From positions 1 to 64,000 of the forward strand of contig JAWZYV010014416.1 in the NCBI GenBank assembly GCA_038373885.1: a DNA stretch of 64,000 nucleotides. Reading direction: 5' to 3'. Made by a program: the position numbers and the translations under genes. The notes beneath the pieces are model-generated. The model had not been told where the DNA came from, made no database searches, and was given only the letters and a program-made list of their open reading frames with translations. Position 1 is the first letter of the stretch. Every line of letters begins with the position of its first letter. The stretch is from Cheiracanthium punctorium. Lineage: Eukaryota; Arthropoda; Arachnida; Araneae; Cheiracanthiidae. Below are positions 10,803 through 21,639 of the stretch, one piece after another.

Positions 10803-11243
10803 GGCTTAGCCCGAATATATTGTATTGTATAATTTATTGTTCTTCCAAAGACAACGCAAATTTTGATCACTTTTCCTTAAAATATTGTACTGAAAAAAAT
10901 ATGAACCGAACACGGCGGAAATCAAGAGATTAGGTACACATTTTTCATACAAAACTGCTACTTTTCTAAATGTTTATAAAAAAAATCGATGCTTTGTTTA
11001 TGAGAAAGTTTTCAGTAAAATATATTTGCGGAAAATATCGTAACGGAAAATAGCACCCACGCTGTTAAGACAGTTAAATCAAATAAATATTTTTTTTACT
11101 TAAAAAATGTGTTTCTTTTCATTTTCTAAACATCGAGTTACGGAACATCGATATTTTGCGTTCGATGTCGCATAACTGGACTAAACATTAAGATGCACAG
11201 CCGTGTATTAGCTCATATAATTCAGTACTATGCAGCTATTACG
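9680..11243. other. no gene seen; AT-rich with simple repeats
   Basis: Contains repeated ACAACTCATATT words (10188-10270), T-rich TTTATTTATT tracts near 10540 and 10675 and a long TA microsatellite (10745-10802). The 112-codon frame at 10376-10714 is low complexity and driven by the T tracts; I do not regard it as a gene. Confidence 0.5.
10745..10802. repeat. (TA)n microsatellite
   Basis: About 29 uninterrupted TA units, directly visible. Such tracts are unstable in length and fold into cruciforms; length may be under-called in assemblies. Confidence 0.95.
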
Positions 11244-11251
11244 AATATGTT

Positions 11252-11428
11252 TAGGGATGGACGCGAGACGAAAAATAAGAGTCTCGCGTCTCGCAAAATA
11301 GCCTAAAAAGCTTGTCTGGTCTCGCAAAAATCCCTATATCGTAATGTTAAAAATGTGTGTCTCGTCTCGCAAAAACGCTGTAAATCTCTGTCTGGTCTCG
11401 CTAAAAAGTGGTCTCGCGTCCATCCCTA
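11252..11428. mobile_element. hAT-like MITE, 177 bp, with 8-bp TSD
   Basis: Inverted ends TAGGGATGGACGCGAGAC and perfect 8-bp direct repeats AATATGTT at 11244-11251 and 11429-11436. The interior repeats GTCTCG(C/T)GTCTCGCAAAA-like words several times. Related, more decayed sequences are at 56818-56979 and perhaps 47396-47503. Confidence 0.85.
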
Positions 11429-12189
11429 AATATGTTCTGCGTATGTTATAACGGAATTCAGCGTTATTTTCTCTGTTTGGGTCATTAACTGCCAGATTCC
11501 TACATTACCTACCAGATTCCGCTTTGAAATTTTTGTGGTGAAATTACTTTTGTAGAAAAGGTTTTTTTTTTTTCTTTTTTTAAATATGTAGTTCTGTACT
11601 ATGAGCATTGGTTGCGTTGCTATGGTGCGAATACGGTTTTTCTCTTGCGACCCACCTATATAACTGGGAATAGAATACCATAGACTCCAAGTAAGGAGAC
11701 TATTTCAATACGTGCACCCGCTCTATGTTGAGCATTACACGATTGGTAGCCCCCCAGAAGGAGTACCAATGGGCCGCCGCATTGACAGCAACCCTCTCGA
11801 GGAGTCTCAAAGAGGCCCTCATCAGGTTGCGCGGGGCTTGCCTAGCGGGTGGTAAACGGTAACCCTTGCCCGTCTCCCCACATTAGAGGAGGCAGTGCTG
11901 GCACCCAGACCAGCGGGGCAGGACAAGCCCGGCCCACTGTCCACCCGTCACCTCTACAACGACCGTCGCACCAAATAGAGAACTCAGGACACCAGAGAGC
12001 ACGATACTCGTGCAGCATAGACACCAAGGTTTCCTCTGTCCATTGACAGGAAGGAGGTCACAACCACGGTCGGAGGGGCACGCCCTCCGTTCGGCATGGT
12101 TCACCTGTTAGTTCTTTGCTCCATGCTTGTGCATGGCCTGCAAGAACCCTTTTGCGGTTTGGAATACTGCGAAAACCGCAGTTTCCTGA

Positions 12190-12515
12190 AATACATGCAC
12201 CACCAGTATTTCGAACTTTATGCACCACCAAGGACTCAATAGCCCCTTCTTGAAATACTTATAGTATTTCTTTTAAGCACCTAGTACTTATTGCCGACCT
12301 TGGCCGGACTTCGGGAGATACATGCACCACCAGTATTCCCTAGCGAGTTCATTCGAACTTTATGCACCACCAAAGGACTCTATAGTCCCTTTTTGAAATA
12401 CTTATAGTATTTCTTATAAGCACCTGGTACTTATTGCCGACCTTGGCCGGACTTCGGGAGATACATGCACCACCAGTATTCCCTAGCAAGTTCAAGAAGT
12501 AAACACATGCACCAC
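12190..12515 (-). repeat. tandem repeat in LINE 3' UTR, ~142 bp x 2
   Basis: Two long units differ at only a few positions. They share CATGCACCACCAGTATT, CGAACTTTATGCACCACCA and TTGCCGACCTTGGCCGG. A further partial unit follows. The word ATGCACCACCA appears six times between 12192 and 12515. Repeats in a LINE 3' UTR can take part in RNA recognition; that role is inferred. Confidence 0.85.
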
Positions 12516-12556
12516 CAGTATTTACTAAGCGCTCACTCTTTTCTCTAAGTTGCCCG

Positions 12557-13569
12557 TTACCTTAGTGAGTCTCCTAGCGCATCGAGGAAGCGGGACAGGG
12601 CCTCGCGCCCTTTTTCGCTCCGCACGTAGTTATTGAATGTCGAAACATCCAATTTCGGGCAGAACCGATTTCTCAGTTCCTGTAGCCCAGGGCACTGGGC
12701 TACGATGTGCAGACTGTCGGCTGGATTTGTCAGAGGGCAGAAGTTACAATTCCTTGTCTCCTTAACGGAGAACCGTCGAAAATAGGCCGGGAAGGGACCA
12801 TGGTCCGTCACGACCCAGTTCACCTTCCTACTTTTCCAAGTTCTCTTTTCGCTCACCGTTGGAAAGATCGTACGTGTGAAAACGTCCGACTTCTGCTTCT
12901 TCCCACCTTTTCTGCCACAGTTTCCTGGCTTCAGTCCTCATGGAGTACTTCACGCTCCTTATCGAACTCTTCACTCTCTCGTCTACTGCTGGTTTCTGTG
13001 TACCACTCTTCGCCAGAGCATCGGCTTCCTCGTTCCCCCAGGTTCCGACATGAGCCTTCACCCAGTGGAAGCGGATCCGCCTGTCTCCGATCTCGGAATG
13101 GATTGCTGCAACCATTGCATTTCTGCAATTCAGCCTTGAGAGAGCTTGGAGTGAGGACTGGCTGTCTGTATAGACGTCCAGGGTTTCTGTGCTACGACAG
13201 AGTGGGTCCTGCAGACCTTTCAGGATCGCGACGAGTTCGGCCTGGAATACACTTCCGTTGTCCGACAACCTGTAGTGGCCGTCCGAGATTCTCTTCTGAC
13301 CACTGTACAGGACGTATCCTGATCCCACTTTGCCATTGAGCCTGGACCCATCCGTGAAGAGCTCTAGTCCCTTCCTCCGTGGGCCCAGGGTGTCCCAGCT
13401 GATGAACGGGCTCCTACTCGGGTGTGTCCCCCATCGTGGAAGTTCGCCCTCTACTTCGGAGGGTTCTATTCTCGTATCTCCGAACTGGATCGATTGACCC
13501 TGCTTCCGGAGTCTCGAGATGAGCGCTTCTTTCTCCACCTGTAGGTCTAGTGGTAGGAGGCCCGCAAGG
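12557..13569 (-). pseudogene. LINE ORF2 C-terminus: RNase H and zinc knuckle
   Basis: The frame at 12828-13538 shows the RNase H1 catalytic signature in order: LFTDGS (first D), VFQAELVAI (E), DVYTDSQSS (D) and HWVKAHVG followed by GNEEADALAK (last D). These residues would cut the RNA strand of RNA:DNA hybrids during retrotransposition. A second minus frame, 12557-12856, continues the protein with a Cys-rich motif, CNFC then HIVAQC, common after RNase H in such LINEs. A frameshift near 12835-12850 separates the two. The 5' side of the gene is missing at the truncation point. All four acidic residues are present, yet the copy is dead. Confidence 0.85.
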
Positions 13570-13984
13570 AGACTCCAAGTAAATATTGTTCGTCTTGATG
13601 AGCATAAATCATACTTCCCATTTTAAACGCTTGGCAGTACAAATACCCAATACTTTTTTTGGTTTCTTGTAACTGCTGCAACTGTGCACTTTTTAAAATC
13701 TTCTATATTTTAATATTTTACAGTTTCTTGACAAGTATTCTGATTAATACAATCAGTGCTCTAAATACATCATTTAGAATACAAATAGCACATAAATAAA
13801 ATATTTCTTAATATTTCAACTATTTAAGCAACGCCCACATCTGTCAAAAAAGAACCAAATGAAGTGTTAAAATGACGTTTGCTGTCATGGTTTCCTCTGC
13901 AATTCTTAACTCCTTGTAATGTGCACTGTCTCCCCTAAAGTTTCGTATAGACCCTTTTAGAAACACCCTGTACTCGTAAGTAAT

Positions 13985-14690
13985 ATAACTCCCAAGCTTT
14001 AAGGAAAGAACCACTTTTTGTGAACAGCATTTTTTAAAAATCATTTAATAGGGCACAGGGTATTGGTCAATTATATTCATTTATGTTTTGCTGTATTTTA
14101 AGCAGAAAATTTCAAAGATGTTTTTAAAGCATTTCTTTCTGAATTTTTGCGTTCCTTAGCCCACATCAAAATTATTATATGTTCATATTTATACGCGAAT
14201 ATTATATCCGATTTTCGCGATTTGGACTTAAAGCGATTATTGGTCGGTTCCCATCTATCGCGTAAGGTCGGGTATTACTGCAGTTATATTACGAAGATTT
14301 TTATAGTTATATGTTAAGTATAGTAACTTCTGTTCGAGTTTGTAAACTGTTTGTTTCGGGATGATCATTTTAATTTAATTTAATTTTTTAACTTGCCTAG
14401 ACTGGGAATGTAGGCTTTTTTACAGACTTTCCCAAACCTGGTTCTATCTAACAATAAATACTGCAACAAAAAGTGAAAAATAAGTTAGAAGAGTCTTACC
14501 TAATAAAACATATATTTCAAGAAATGTAATATATTGACAAAATTTATATTTCACTTACAATCATATTTGTTATCTGTACAGTTATTCACTTAAATAAAAA
14601 AAGGAAGAAAATCTGACACACTTTCAGATTTTAAATACGCACCAAAGTACTATATATTAAAAGCGTATTATGGTTTATGCGTCGTCCCTA
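13985..14690. other. no gene seen
   Basis: AT-rich sequence without recognisable feature other than a TTTAATTTAATTTAATT run near 14370. Confidence 0.4.
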
Positions 14691-14696
14691 TTTTTC

Positions 14697-15665
14697 TTCC
14701 TTGTTTCATAAAACCCATCTTTGGAATCGAAATCTATCTTAAAATCGCCTATTTAAACTATCTTACAACCGTTGCCAAGTATATTACAACTGTACTTCAC
14801 CGTCTTAAATATTGTTTCGAATGTCCATCAGAATCCATGAGTGTGCCATGTTTCTCTTTCTGGGTTGATTCCTACTTTAACGCCCCGACTCTAGCCCCGA
14901 ACTAAACATATGGAGGTACTACGACGATTTTTTATATTAATGTGGCAATCGTCATTTAGAATTAAAATGGCGATTTAGCACAACAGTAAGTAAAGCATTC
15001 CGTTACATTTTTATTTATTTTGGGTTGCCAATTAATGTAGTTTTAATAATTAAGTGTCTTCCAATTCCTTAAGAGGTGCTTTTATCGCTAATTTGTTCCC
15101 TTTAGTTTTCATATAGTTCTTTTGGGAGCGTTGAAACTTGTCCATATGTCCTAGAGACCCATGACTACAAAGCTCGTCAAAGTGCGGGATTTTTTAGGTT
15201 TCCGAGAGCGGGTTGCGTTTAAAATCAACTGTCACTTGTACCGTAAAACACATCTTTGGAATCGAAATCTATCTTAAAATCAACTACTGAAACTGTTTTA
15301 CAATCTTCTGAAGGCATATTCCAACTATATCCCGTAGACATTTTAAATACTGTTTGGAATGGGCATCATAATCCATGAGTGTACCGTGTTTTCCTTCCTT
15401 GTTCCATAAAACACTTCTTCGGAATAGAAATCTACATTGAAATCGCCTACCAAAACTGTTTAACAATTTTCGCCAGGCATAGTCAAACCATACTTCACCT
15501 TTATAAATACCATTTGGAAAGTGTATCATAATCTATGAGTGTACCGTATTTGTCTTCTCTGTTCTATAAAACACTTCTTCAGAATTAAAATCTATATTAA
15601 AATCGCCTACTAAAACTATTTTACAATATTCGCCAGGCGTTTCCTAACTATACTCGAAATATATT
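14697..15665 (-). repeat. tandem repeat of an endonuclease-like exon fragment
   Basis: Three adjacent units of about 162 bp (starting near 15244, 15407 and 15568) and a fourth at about 14709 share CATCTTTGGAATCGAAATC-like sequence. On the minus strand each unit encodes a variant of VLVGDFNIDF followed by SEEVFY. This resembles the GDFN segment of exonuclease-endonuclease-phosphatase domains found in LINEs and other transposons. The four versions read VLVGDFNIDF, VLVGDFNVDF, VSVVDFKIDF and an IGDFKIDF form with a stop. The rest of the domain is absent. It is probably a transposon gene fragment amplified in tandem, decayed and non-functional. Confidence 0.6.
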
Positions 15666-15669
15666 TATA

Positions 15670-16589
15670 ATAAATTGTCGCGTTTTGGCGCCAAATTTAG
15701 CAATCCATTATCAAAAATCGCAAACCTTGTGCGACTTTCAACATTTTATTAACGCCTCCCCCCCCCCTCCACATTATCTGGCAAACACATTTGGAAAGTG
15801 ACTCGACGCGAAAATTGTACCAAAATCGTGTCTACACAAAAAACAAGGTTGAAATTAACAGCACTATGGTGGTAAAAATTAATAAATACTTTGAAATAAA
15901 ATTATATTTTAAATGGGCATTAGAAATGTCCTTACTCCAGATAAAATTTTATATAGAGGTTTTTTTATTCAGTTGATTGTATTTTTAACGTTACACCTCA
16001 AGTTTTCAACATGGATAGGAGAAAGATACGATTAGTGGAATCTGGTACAAGTCAGCTGTGTTTAACGTAATCCCAACGATTCGGAAAATCCATTTGGAAC
16101 GAAGTGGAAAATGGAATAAATCTCAAATCAAAAATACGTTTCAAATTGGCACCCGGTTGTTAATTCAAAATCGAGTTTGATCAAAACCAGATGGATTTCA
16201 CCTGATCGTCATTTTTCGAAAGTAAATATTGAACACGCGTTTTAAATTTCGGTGCAAAAGCATCTGTATATCTTGCTCTCTTCCGAAAAAGAACTTTTTT
16301 TGAATCAAAATCGTGTTACTCTTGATGTCCATTCATCAATGTCAACTTTCATTGCCCTGTTCTCTACTTTTGTTTCACAGCTGTTGTTGGAAACGTTTCT
16401 TCTACTTTTTTTTTCAGATAACTTTTATTTTTCTGCTTTTCGGGAAGAAAAATGGTGTGATCTTGTCTTTATGATTACATTGTTTCAGTGTATAATTCTA
16501 AGATAATAAAATTAAGTGAGAGCACTAACTAGATTAATTTTACATATGAGAGATTGTGATATCAAATCCTGAGGCGTACGGCTGTTGCC
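15670..16589. other. no gene seen; repeat fragment
   Basis: Bases 15681-15752 hold a GGCGCCAAATTT / CAAAAATCGCAAA fragment related to the elements at 36536-38510 and 60985-62785. A poly-C run is at 15758-15767. The frames at 15791-15976 and 16252-16506 are without recognisable homology. Confidence 0.4.
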
Positions 16590-16599
16590 CTCGCATAAG

Positions 16600-16835
16600 T
16601 GTGAGTGTGTTTTGTATTATAGCAAGCCTACACGAAGGGCATCTGCCTACAGGTGTGTGCCTTTGGCGGAGGACTTTTTAAGAGGTTCGAACGCGGATTC
16701 GCGTTACATCTGGAGAAAACCGCCCCAAACTCCAGACCACTAGCTAAACACAGCTATGCGTAAGCCCAAGCCTGTGACCTTCCCCCTTCAGAAATCTGCC
16801 ACGTTCAGTGTCTTATCCACTCGGCCATGATAGGA
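16600..16835 (-). mobile_element. tRNA-derived SINE with 10-bp TSD
   Basis: Direct repeats CTCGCATAAG at 16590-16599 and 16836-16845 flank a minus-strand SINE. Its head, near 16825, reads TGGCCGAGTGGATAAGAC, an A-box of the Leu/Ser tRNA type. The body follows and the tail at the left end is a GT-rich simple run. RNA polymerase III transcription with LINE-driven insertion is the known mechanism for such elements. Confidence 0.75.
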
Positions 16836-16849
16836 CTCGCATAAGAGAG

Positions 16850-18740
16850 TTATGCTAGACAAAGTTTCAGTGGGTCCATAACTTTAGACGTGTATTTTAT
16901 GCTCTTTCATTAACATAAGATTATAGCATAACGGTCCTATGTAAGAATTTCTTTTTCAACGATATAAGTTTCAGTATTACTCTTTCCAAACTAAGTATGT
17001 GAACTAAACTAACCAGGTAAACTGACCAATCAGGATTTCTTTTACGGCTGTCAAAAACTTAATTTCATAAAAAAAAGCAAAAGATTTATAAATCCACCAC
17101 CAAAACTTACGGCCTATTCGCAATTTGTTCGATTATGCTTCTCGATTTTGCAAACTTCCATATTTTTCACGAGATTGAACCATGAGGATTTAAATATTTA
17201 AGTTGAGCATCTTAGAAGAAAGAAACGGAGAAATACAGTTTTACTAAAAGTACGTAATAGACAGTAGTAGTATTAATAGATTTGTGTGCCACACTTGGAC
17301 GGAGGGGACGATGTGTCAGGAACCGTGACAACTTGTGAGAACCGTCCACTTGATTTTCTTATCTGATAAAAATGAGTATAAACATTAGCGCAGTCACGTT
17401 TTACTAGGAGAAAAGCTAACTTGATTTCACAACTTTGACGTTTTCGTCAGCTGTTTTTTTTTTTTCTCTATTTTTTTTCTTTGCTCTTTTTTTTTCTGTC
17501 TCAGAGATACGAAAAATACTCCTTCAAGGTGCAAGTACTTTTTGCTGGCCTAGAGCGGGAATTCTGAAACTGCGATTAATTTTTAACTCATATGCCCTTG
17601 TGTAACGACGAGCAACTTGATTAAAAATTAAGAAGGGTTTTAGGTTATTCCTTCTGATTTATTTTTGAGATTTTTTGAGACTTAATCTTTAAAAAATTGA
17701 ATTGAAAGCGAACTTAATTTGGTACCGTGAGTTAAATATTAATATTTAAGTCAAATTAGAGTTATATTGAAATTAGACATTTTATAAAATGTTCTTGATT
17801 ATTCCGTTGATATATCTGTAAAACCGACAAAACAAAAGTGAAAAATTACCGTTTTCTTTTAACTCTAGCGAAACTAATACAATATATGTCCACTAAAATA
17901 TACACTCATAAAACCAAACATTACACAAGACAACACTTGTACACAAGATTATTCGTGTACAAGTGTTGTCTGCGTACAGAATTATTTTTAAACTGTGCTG
18001 CAGAACTACAAGTACTATACAACTGTAAAATCGTTTTTTGTTCACAGCTACCAACATCTATGGGATATAATTAACCACTTCTTGCACATAACGATGAGGA
18101 GATTTTAATTTTACAGTTTGCTTTTTATAATAGGCATTTGGTTATTTTAATAAAAAAAAAATACTGTTAGCAAAAAGTGGTTGATTCTGTTCTGAAAATG
18201 TTGGTGCTACGCTACTTTTAAGTGTTAGAGTTAGGAAATATTGATTTTAAGCTAGAGGGCAGACGCAGTCACAACCAGCTCCGACCAGGAGAATATTTTG
18301 CAGTGCTGTACAAACACAAAGCTGAGAGGAGAAACAACTCAATTGCGGGAGACAATTTATTGTTCACATAAAAGTGACACGCCTCACTAATGAATGACGT
18401 GATTTGCATATATACACTGTCTGGGTGATCCAATTATCGTCTCAAGTTTTCTCGACTTTGCCATTCGCACGTGGAAGCAACTTTCCCTTTCCTCAATTTA
18501 TTAGGTCTGGTGTGAAATTGGTAAAATTGTTATGTTCTGCGAAAAGTTATTGTTAGACGTGCTAATTTTTTTTTCTCTTTTGGTAATAATCATGACAGAT
18601 TTTTCATAAGTTACTTGGCCGTAAACCTGTCCAACTTTTGTCTACTATGCCACCTACGTAGTCTCAAGGGTCAAAAATAAATTTGTTAGGACTGGAGGGG
18701 GGATTGTATTTAAGCAAAGCTGTCAACCGTTCCTGAGTAA
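16850..18740. other. no gene seen
   Basis: AT-rich with T tracts around 17455-17500. Contains the hairpin at 17928-17971. Bases 18395-18414 read TGACGTGATTTGCATATATA, which combines a half-CRE, an octamer (ATTTGCAT) and a TATA-like run; it looks like a promoter, but no transcript can be tied to it. Bases 18066-18190 hold scattered ACCACTT/AAGTGGTT words of the palindromic MITE family described at 43211. Confidence 0.4.
17928..17971. repeat. perfect 17-bp hairpin
   Basis: Arms AGACAACACTTGTACAC (17928-17944) and its exact reverse complement (17955-17971) are separated by a 10-base loop. Exact pairing suggests a recent origin or a small palindromic insertion. Function unknown. Confidence 0.85.
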
Positions 18741-18741
18741 G

Positions 18742-19118
18742 CCAACGCCTCTTAGAGAGAAAAAGCGGAACAACTCCTACGTTACCAAGATTAGACGTCG
18801 ACATTATTCTTACATTTTAAGTTTCATTTTCACAAAATAATATTAAAAATTTCTGGTTAAATTTATCCATAAATAGCAAAATTTTAATAATTTCAGATAC
18901 AGAATATAAATTTACTACAAATGGCAGTTTTTAACCATGACTAATTAGATAATATGAAAAGGAAGCAGATCATAAAGAAAAAACTAGATCTGTTATATGA
19001 GGAAAGTATTTTAATTTTATTGTTCAATATAAGATATTTTCTAGTATTTTCAGCATTCACCAGAAATTATAAATAGTTTCAGTTTGTGATATTTAAACTG
19101 TGACGAAGAGTTTGTATG
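18742..19118. mobile_element. CRE-bearing foldback MITE, copy B (diverged)
   Basis: The left end CCAACGCCTCTTAGAGA-type sequence, the block ATTAAAAATTTCTGGTTAAAT and the centre AACTAATTAGATAATATG match copy A. The right arm is degraded past the ACCAGAAATT block near 19065. The TGACGTCA is lost here. Confidence 0.65.
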
Positions 19119-19127
19119 GTACAACCA

Positions 19128-19415
19128 GTATCTATATAAAGGAAGCCAAACAATTGCTACGTCACCACACTGACCTCATCAGGAACCTTGCACATAATTT
19201 TTCTTTCGTAAAATAAAACCATTTAAAATTTCTGGTGAATTTACTCACGTATAACATAATTTTAATGATTTAAGATAGAAAATTTAATTTCAGGACAAAT
19301 GGTAGTTCTTAACTATAACTAATTAGACAATATGATAAGGAAATAAATTATAATAATTTTGTATGAGAAAGATATATTTTAATTTTTATTTATATCATCT
19401 AATATTTGTAGCGTC
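19128..19415. mobile_element. CRE-bearing foldback MITE, copy C (truncated)
   Basis: Begins TCTATATAAAGGAAGCC, then GCTACGTCACC, TAAAATTTCTGGTGAATTTAC and AACTAATTAGACAATATG, as in the left two thirds of copy A. The right arm is missing. It follows copy B almost directly, in the same orientation, suggesting tandem insertion or rearrangement. Confidence 0.65.
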
Positions 19416-19419
19416 CAGT

Positions 19420-20480
19420 TGTGTATTTATATCACTCTCATGTAAAGCCTTTTACTACAGCTGAGTAAATTAAAAAAAAATTAATAATGTTTTTGATTTG
19501 TTTCCCAGGAGAGTTTATCGATTTTATCATCTGAAGATAACTTGCTACCTTTTTTCAGCTTCCTGCCGTATTTCAGATCCACATCAGAAGATGGTGAATT
19601 GCAAAATTATTGGTGCTCTTCTTAACAGCTAGAAGAAAAGAAAAAAAATTCGAACATACATGGATTATGAAACACGTTTCAACACAATTTTCTTTGTGCT
19701 TATAATATGGTTAACTAATACGAAATTGCTAAAACCCAACGTCGACAAATTATTCTAATTGACATCTTATATTGTGGTACAACTATTGGTACCCAAAACG
19801 GACAACTAAAGTTTAAAGACAACCTAGATGGGCAACTATTGTTTAACTAAGGGTTCTCGCCAATTATTTGGTGATATCGCTTAGCATACTTAAGTTTTGG
19901 AGACTTATTTTTGGTGCCAAGAGACGCCATTTGATGCGATTTTATTAATGAGGCCTTTAACAGTTGCTTTAGTGCAATGTTATTACGTGATAGCATTAGT
20001 ATTACGTTATGAATATACGAGATCAAAAGGAAATGGTCCCGGGGGTAGTATTATTGCGAAAGGAGTGGAAATTTCACTTAAAGCTCTAAAAGAGTGGGTC
20101 GTTCCAGAAGCTAAGTTCAGTGAATGTTATAGGTCACTGTCATATCGCTCTGAGTCTTTGTGCTGTGAAGATTTCGTTTGTTACGCGAAGTTTATTTGTG
20201 AAAGTTGTCTGTCAATTCTTCAGTGCTGTATGCTCATTGCAGCTGAGAGTTTTCCCTCGAGAATTACCCCTGAATATTAGTCTGTGGAAGGATTCCATTG
20301 TATGCGAAACGCAGTAATTGAGGAGCTTCTGTGATCATCGGACTATTATAAAACGCATAGTCCATAGTTAATTATCGATTTCTGTGAACTGTGTACTGAA
20401 GTTCGTTCGACGAATTTCTGGAACCAATAACGGTAAACTCTCCAGTAGTTGGCTTCTTAAGGCCACCCGAAAAGCCATGT
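19420..20480. other. no gene supported
   Basis: A 127-codon plus-strand frame at 19897-20280 is the longest here. Its start lies in a TTATTTTTGGTGCCAA stretch also seen at about 1000, which points to repeat origin. It is Cys-rich towards its end but shows no known domain. I leave it unassigned. Confidence 0.35.
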
Positions 20481-20484
20481 GACG

Positions 20485-20690
20485 AAGGGATGTGAACATT
20501 TTATTCCGAAATAGCCACACTAACATAGTCACCACTTAAGTCACACGACTCTTCGAGTTCAAAAGCGTGTGACCAGTGCCGTAACCTGTATATCTCGTCA
20601 GCCACTCGAAACAACAGAAAAAATCTGTAAAAGTTCATCAGTGGTATTACAATATCTAAATTTAATGTCTACTTACATAGTGTGGAGATC
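20485..20690 (-). repeat. dispersed repeat, empty-site copy
   Basis: The reverse complement matches 2260-2280 joined to 2432-2640. It carries a single ATTGTAAT (ATTACAAT on the plus strand near 20648) where the other copy has the 152-bp hAT MITE with duplicated ATTGTAAT. It therefore serves as an unoccupied paralogous site. Confidence 0.6.
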
Positions 20691-20869
20691 GATCACTCTT
20701 GCAGATCTGATTATCACCACAGGAATCGACCGCGCAGGAGCCGAAGGAGAGTGCATGAAACCGCCAACCTCTGCCAAGCTCGTGCCACGTCTTTTCATGT
20801 CCTCCCATACATAGATAGCGTCGAAACAATCCTCCCGAAGAAAGTCTGTGCCGTAATTTGTCTACCGTA

Positions 20870-21008
20870 CAGGGTTGCCAGATAGATTGTTTTCTGTTTG
20901 TTTGTTTAAGGGCAAATGAAAGTTTTTAGATGTTTATTATTTTAGTACTACTACACGAAATTCGCCGATAAATTTGACCTTAAATAAGAGCCGATCTGGC
21001 AACGCCTG
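20870..21008. mobile_element. hAT-like MITE, 139 bp
   Basis: Ends CAGGGTTGCCAGAT and inverted CAGGCGTTGCCAGATC. The flanks CTACCGTA and CTACCTGA match at the first five bases only, so a diverged 8-bp duplication is likely but not proven. A GTTTGTTTGTTT run lies near the left end. Non-coding. A CAGGGTTGCCGGAT left end also occurs at about 53304. Confidence 0.6.
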
Positions 21009-21074
21009 CTACCTGACACATCCAAGCAATTAAACAGCACACCGCAGTTTCTACACCGTGACATTAACAGGCGT

Positions 21075-21440
21075 CAGTGAACACCCAACAACTCATAGAT
21101 AAAAGCTTGAGAACATTAGCATTAGCGTTATTACAGCTTTAGTTTCACAAAGTAAAACTATTTAAAACTTCTGGTGAATGATACAAATCTTATATATGTC
21201 TTACGTTCGAGATAAAAATTAAAATACCTTTCTGATAAAAAATAATTTATTATGATCTATTTCTATATCCTATTATATAATTAGTGATAGTTAAAATTTC
21301 TTACTTGTCGTAAAATTAAATTTCCTACCTTAAATCATTAAAATTTTTACGCGGGAGAAAATTCACCACAAAATTTAAATAGTTTTACTTTATGAAACTG
21401 AATGTGTGAAGACGTCAATTCACTGTGATAACGTGATGCA
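21075..21440. mobile_element. CRE-bearing foldback MITE, copy D
   Basis: Shares AGTTTCACAAAGTAAAACT, AACTTCTGGTGAAT, GATAAAAATTAAAATACCTTT and AGTTTTACTTTATGAAA with copies E and G. The outer ends are worn. TGACGTCA is reduced to AGACGTCA near 21410. Confidence 0.65.
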
Positions 21441-21639
21441 AATTTCCAAAAAGCAAGAACTTTCGTCAGCATTGTAGGAGTACACAGAATGGATGTAGTA
21501 TGTTGCCAAAGTAAAGAAAGCGAAGTTATAATTTTTAAGTATTGTTAAAATATTACAGGTTAGAGAGTAAATAAGTAATATCATTTCATTCGCTTTGGTC
21601 GAATTATGTGATGCGCTAACGAATATTGACGCATATTGA

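Larger units (their letters stand above)
11695..13569 (-). mobile_element. 5'-truncated RNase H-bearing LINE with 13-bp TSD
   Basis: The 13-bp direct repeat AGACTCCAAGTAA at 11682-11694 and 13570-13582 brackets a GC-richer 1.9-kb insert. The insert reads on the minus strand: RNase H (from 13569), a C-terminal zinc-knuckle-like stretch to 12557, then a ~860-bp 3' untranslated region with a 142-bp tandem repeat. The 5' end is truncated upstream of RNase H, so reverse transcriptase and endonuclease are absent, as is usual after incomplete target-primed reverse transcription. There is no poly(A) tail at 11695. An RNase H domain after RT fits the I/R1 group; the exact clade is not resolved. Confidence 0.85.
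11600..13970 (+). mobile_element. Tc1/mariner relic, copy 3, split by a LINE
   Basis: The 3' part (13583-13970) matches mariner copy 1 inverted and copy 2, and ends ...TTAGAAACACCCTG followed by TA, the expected target dinucleotide. The part left of the LINE (about 11600-11694) is short and weakly matched. The LINE at 11695-13569 separates the two with a 13-bp duplication. No open transposase frame remains. This copy gives the uninterrupted sequence that exposes the insertion at 5195-6826 in copy 1. Confidence 0.65.

Noticed and set aside
12707..13339. 210-codon plus-strand frame
   Set aside because: It is antisense to the RNase H gene of the minus-strand LINE.
19897..20280. 127-codon frame as a possible host gene
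   Set aside because: No domain is recognised, and its start overlaps a dispersed repeat stretch. I kept it unassigned.
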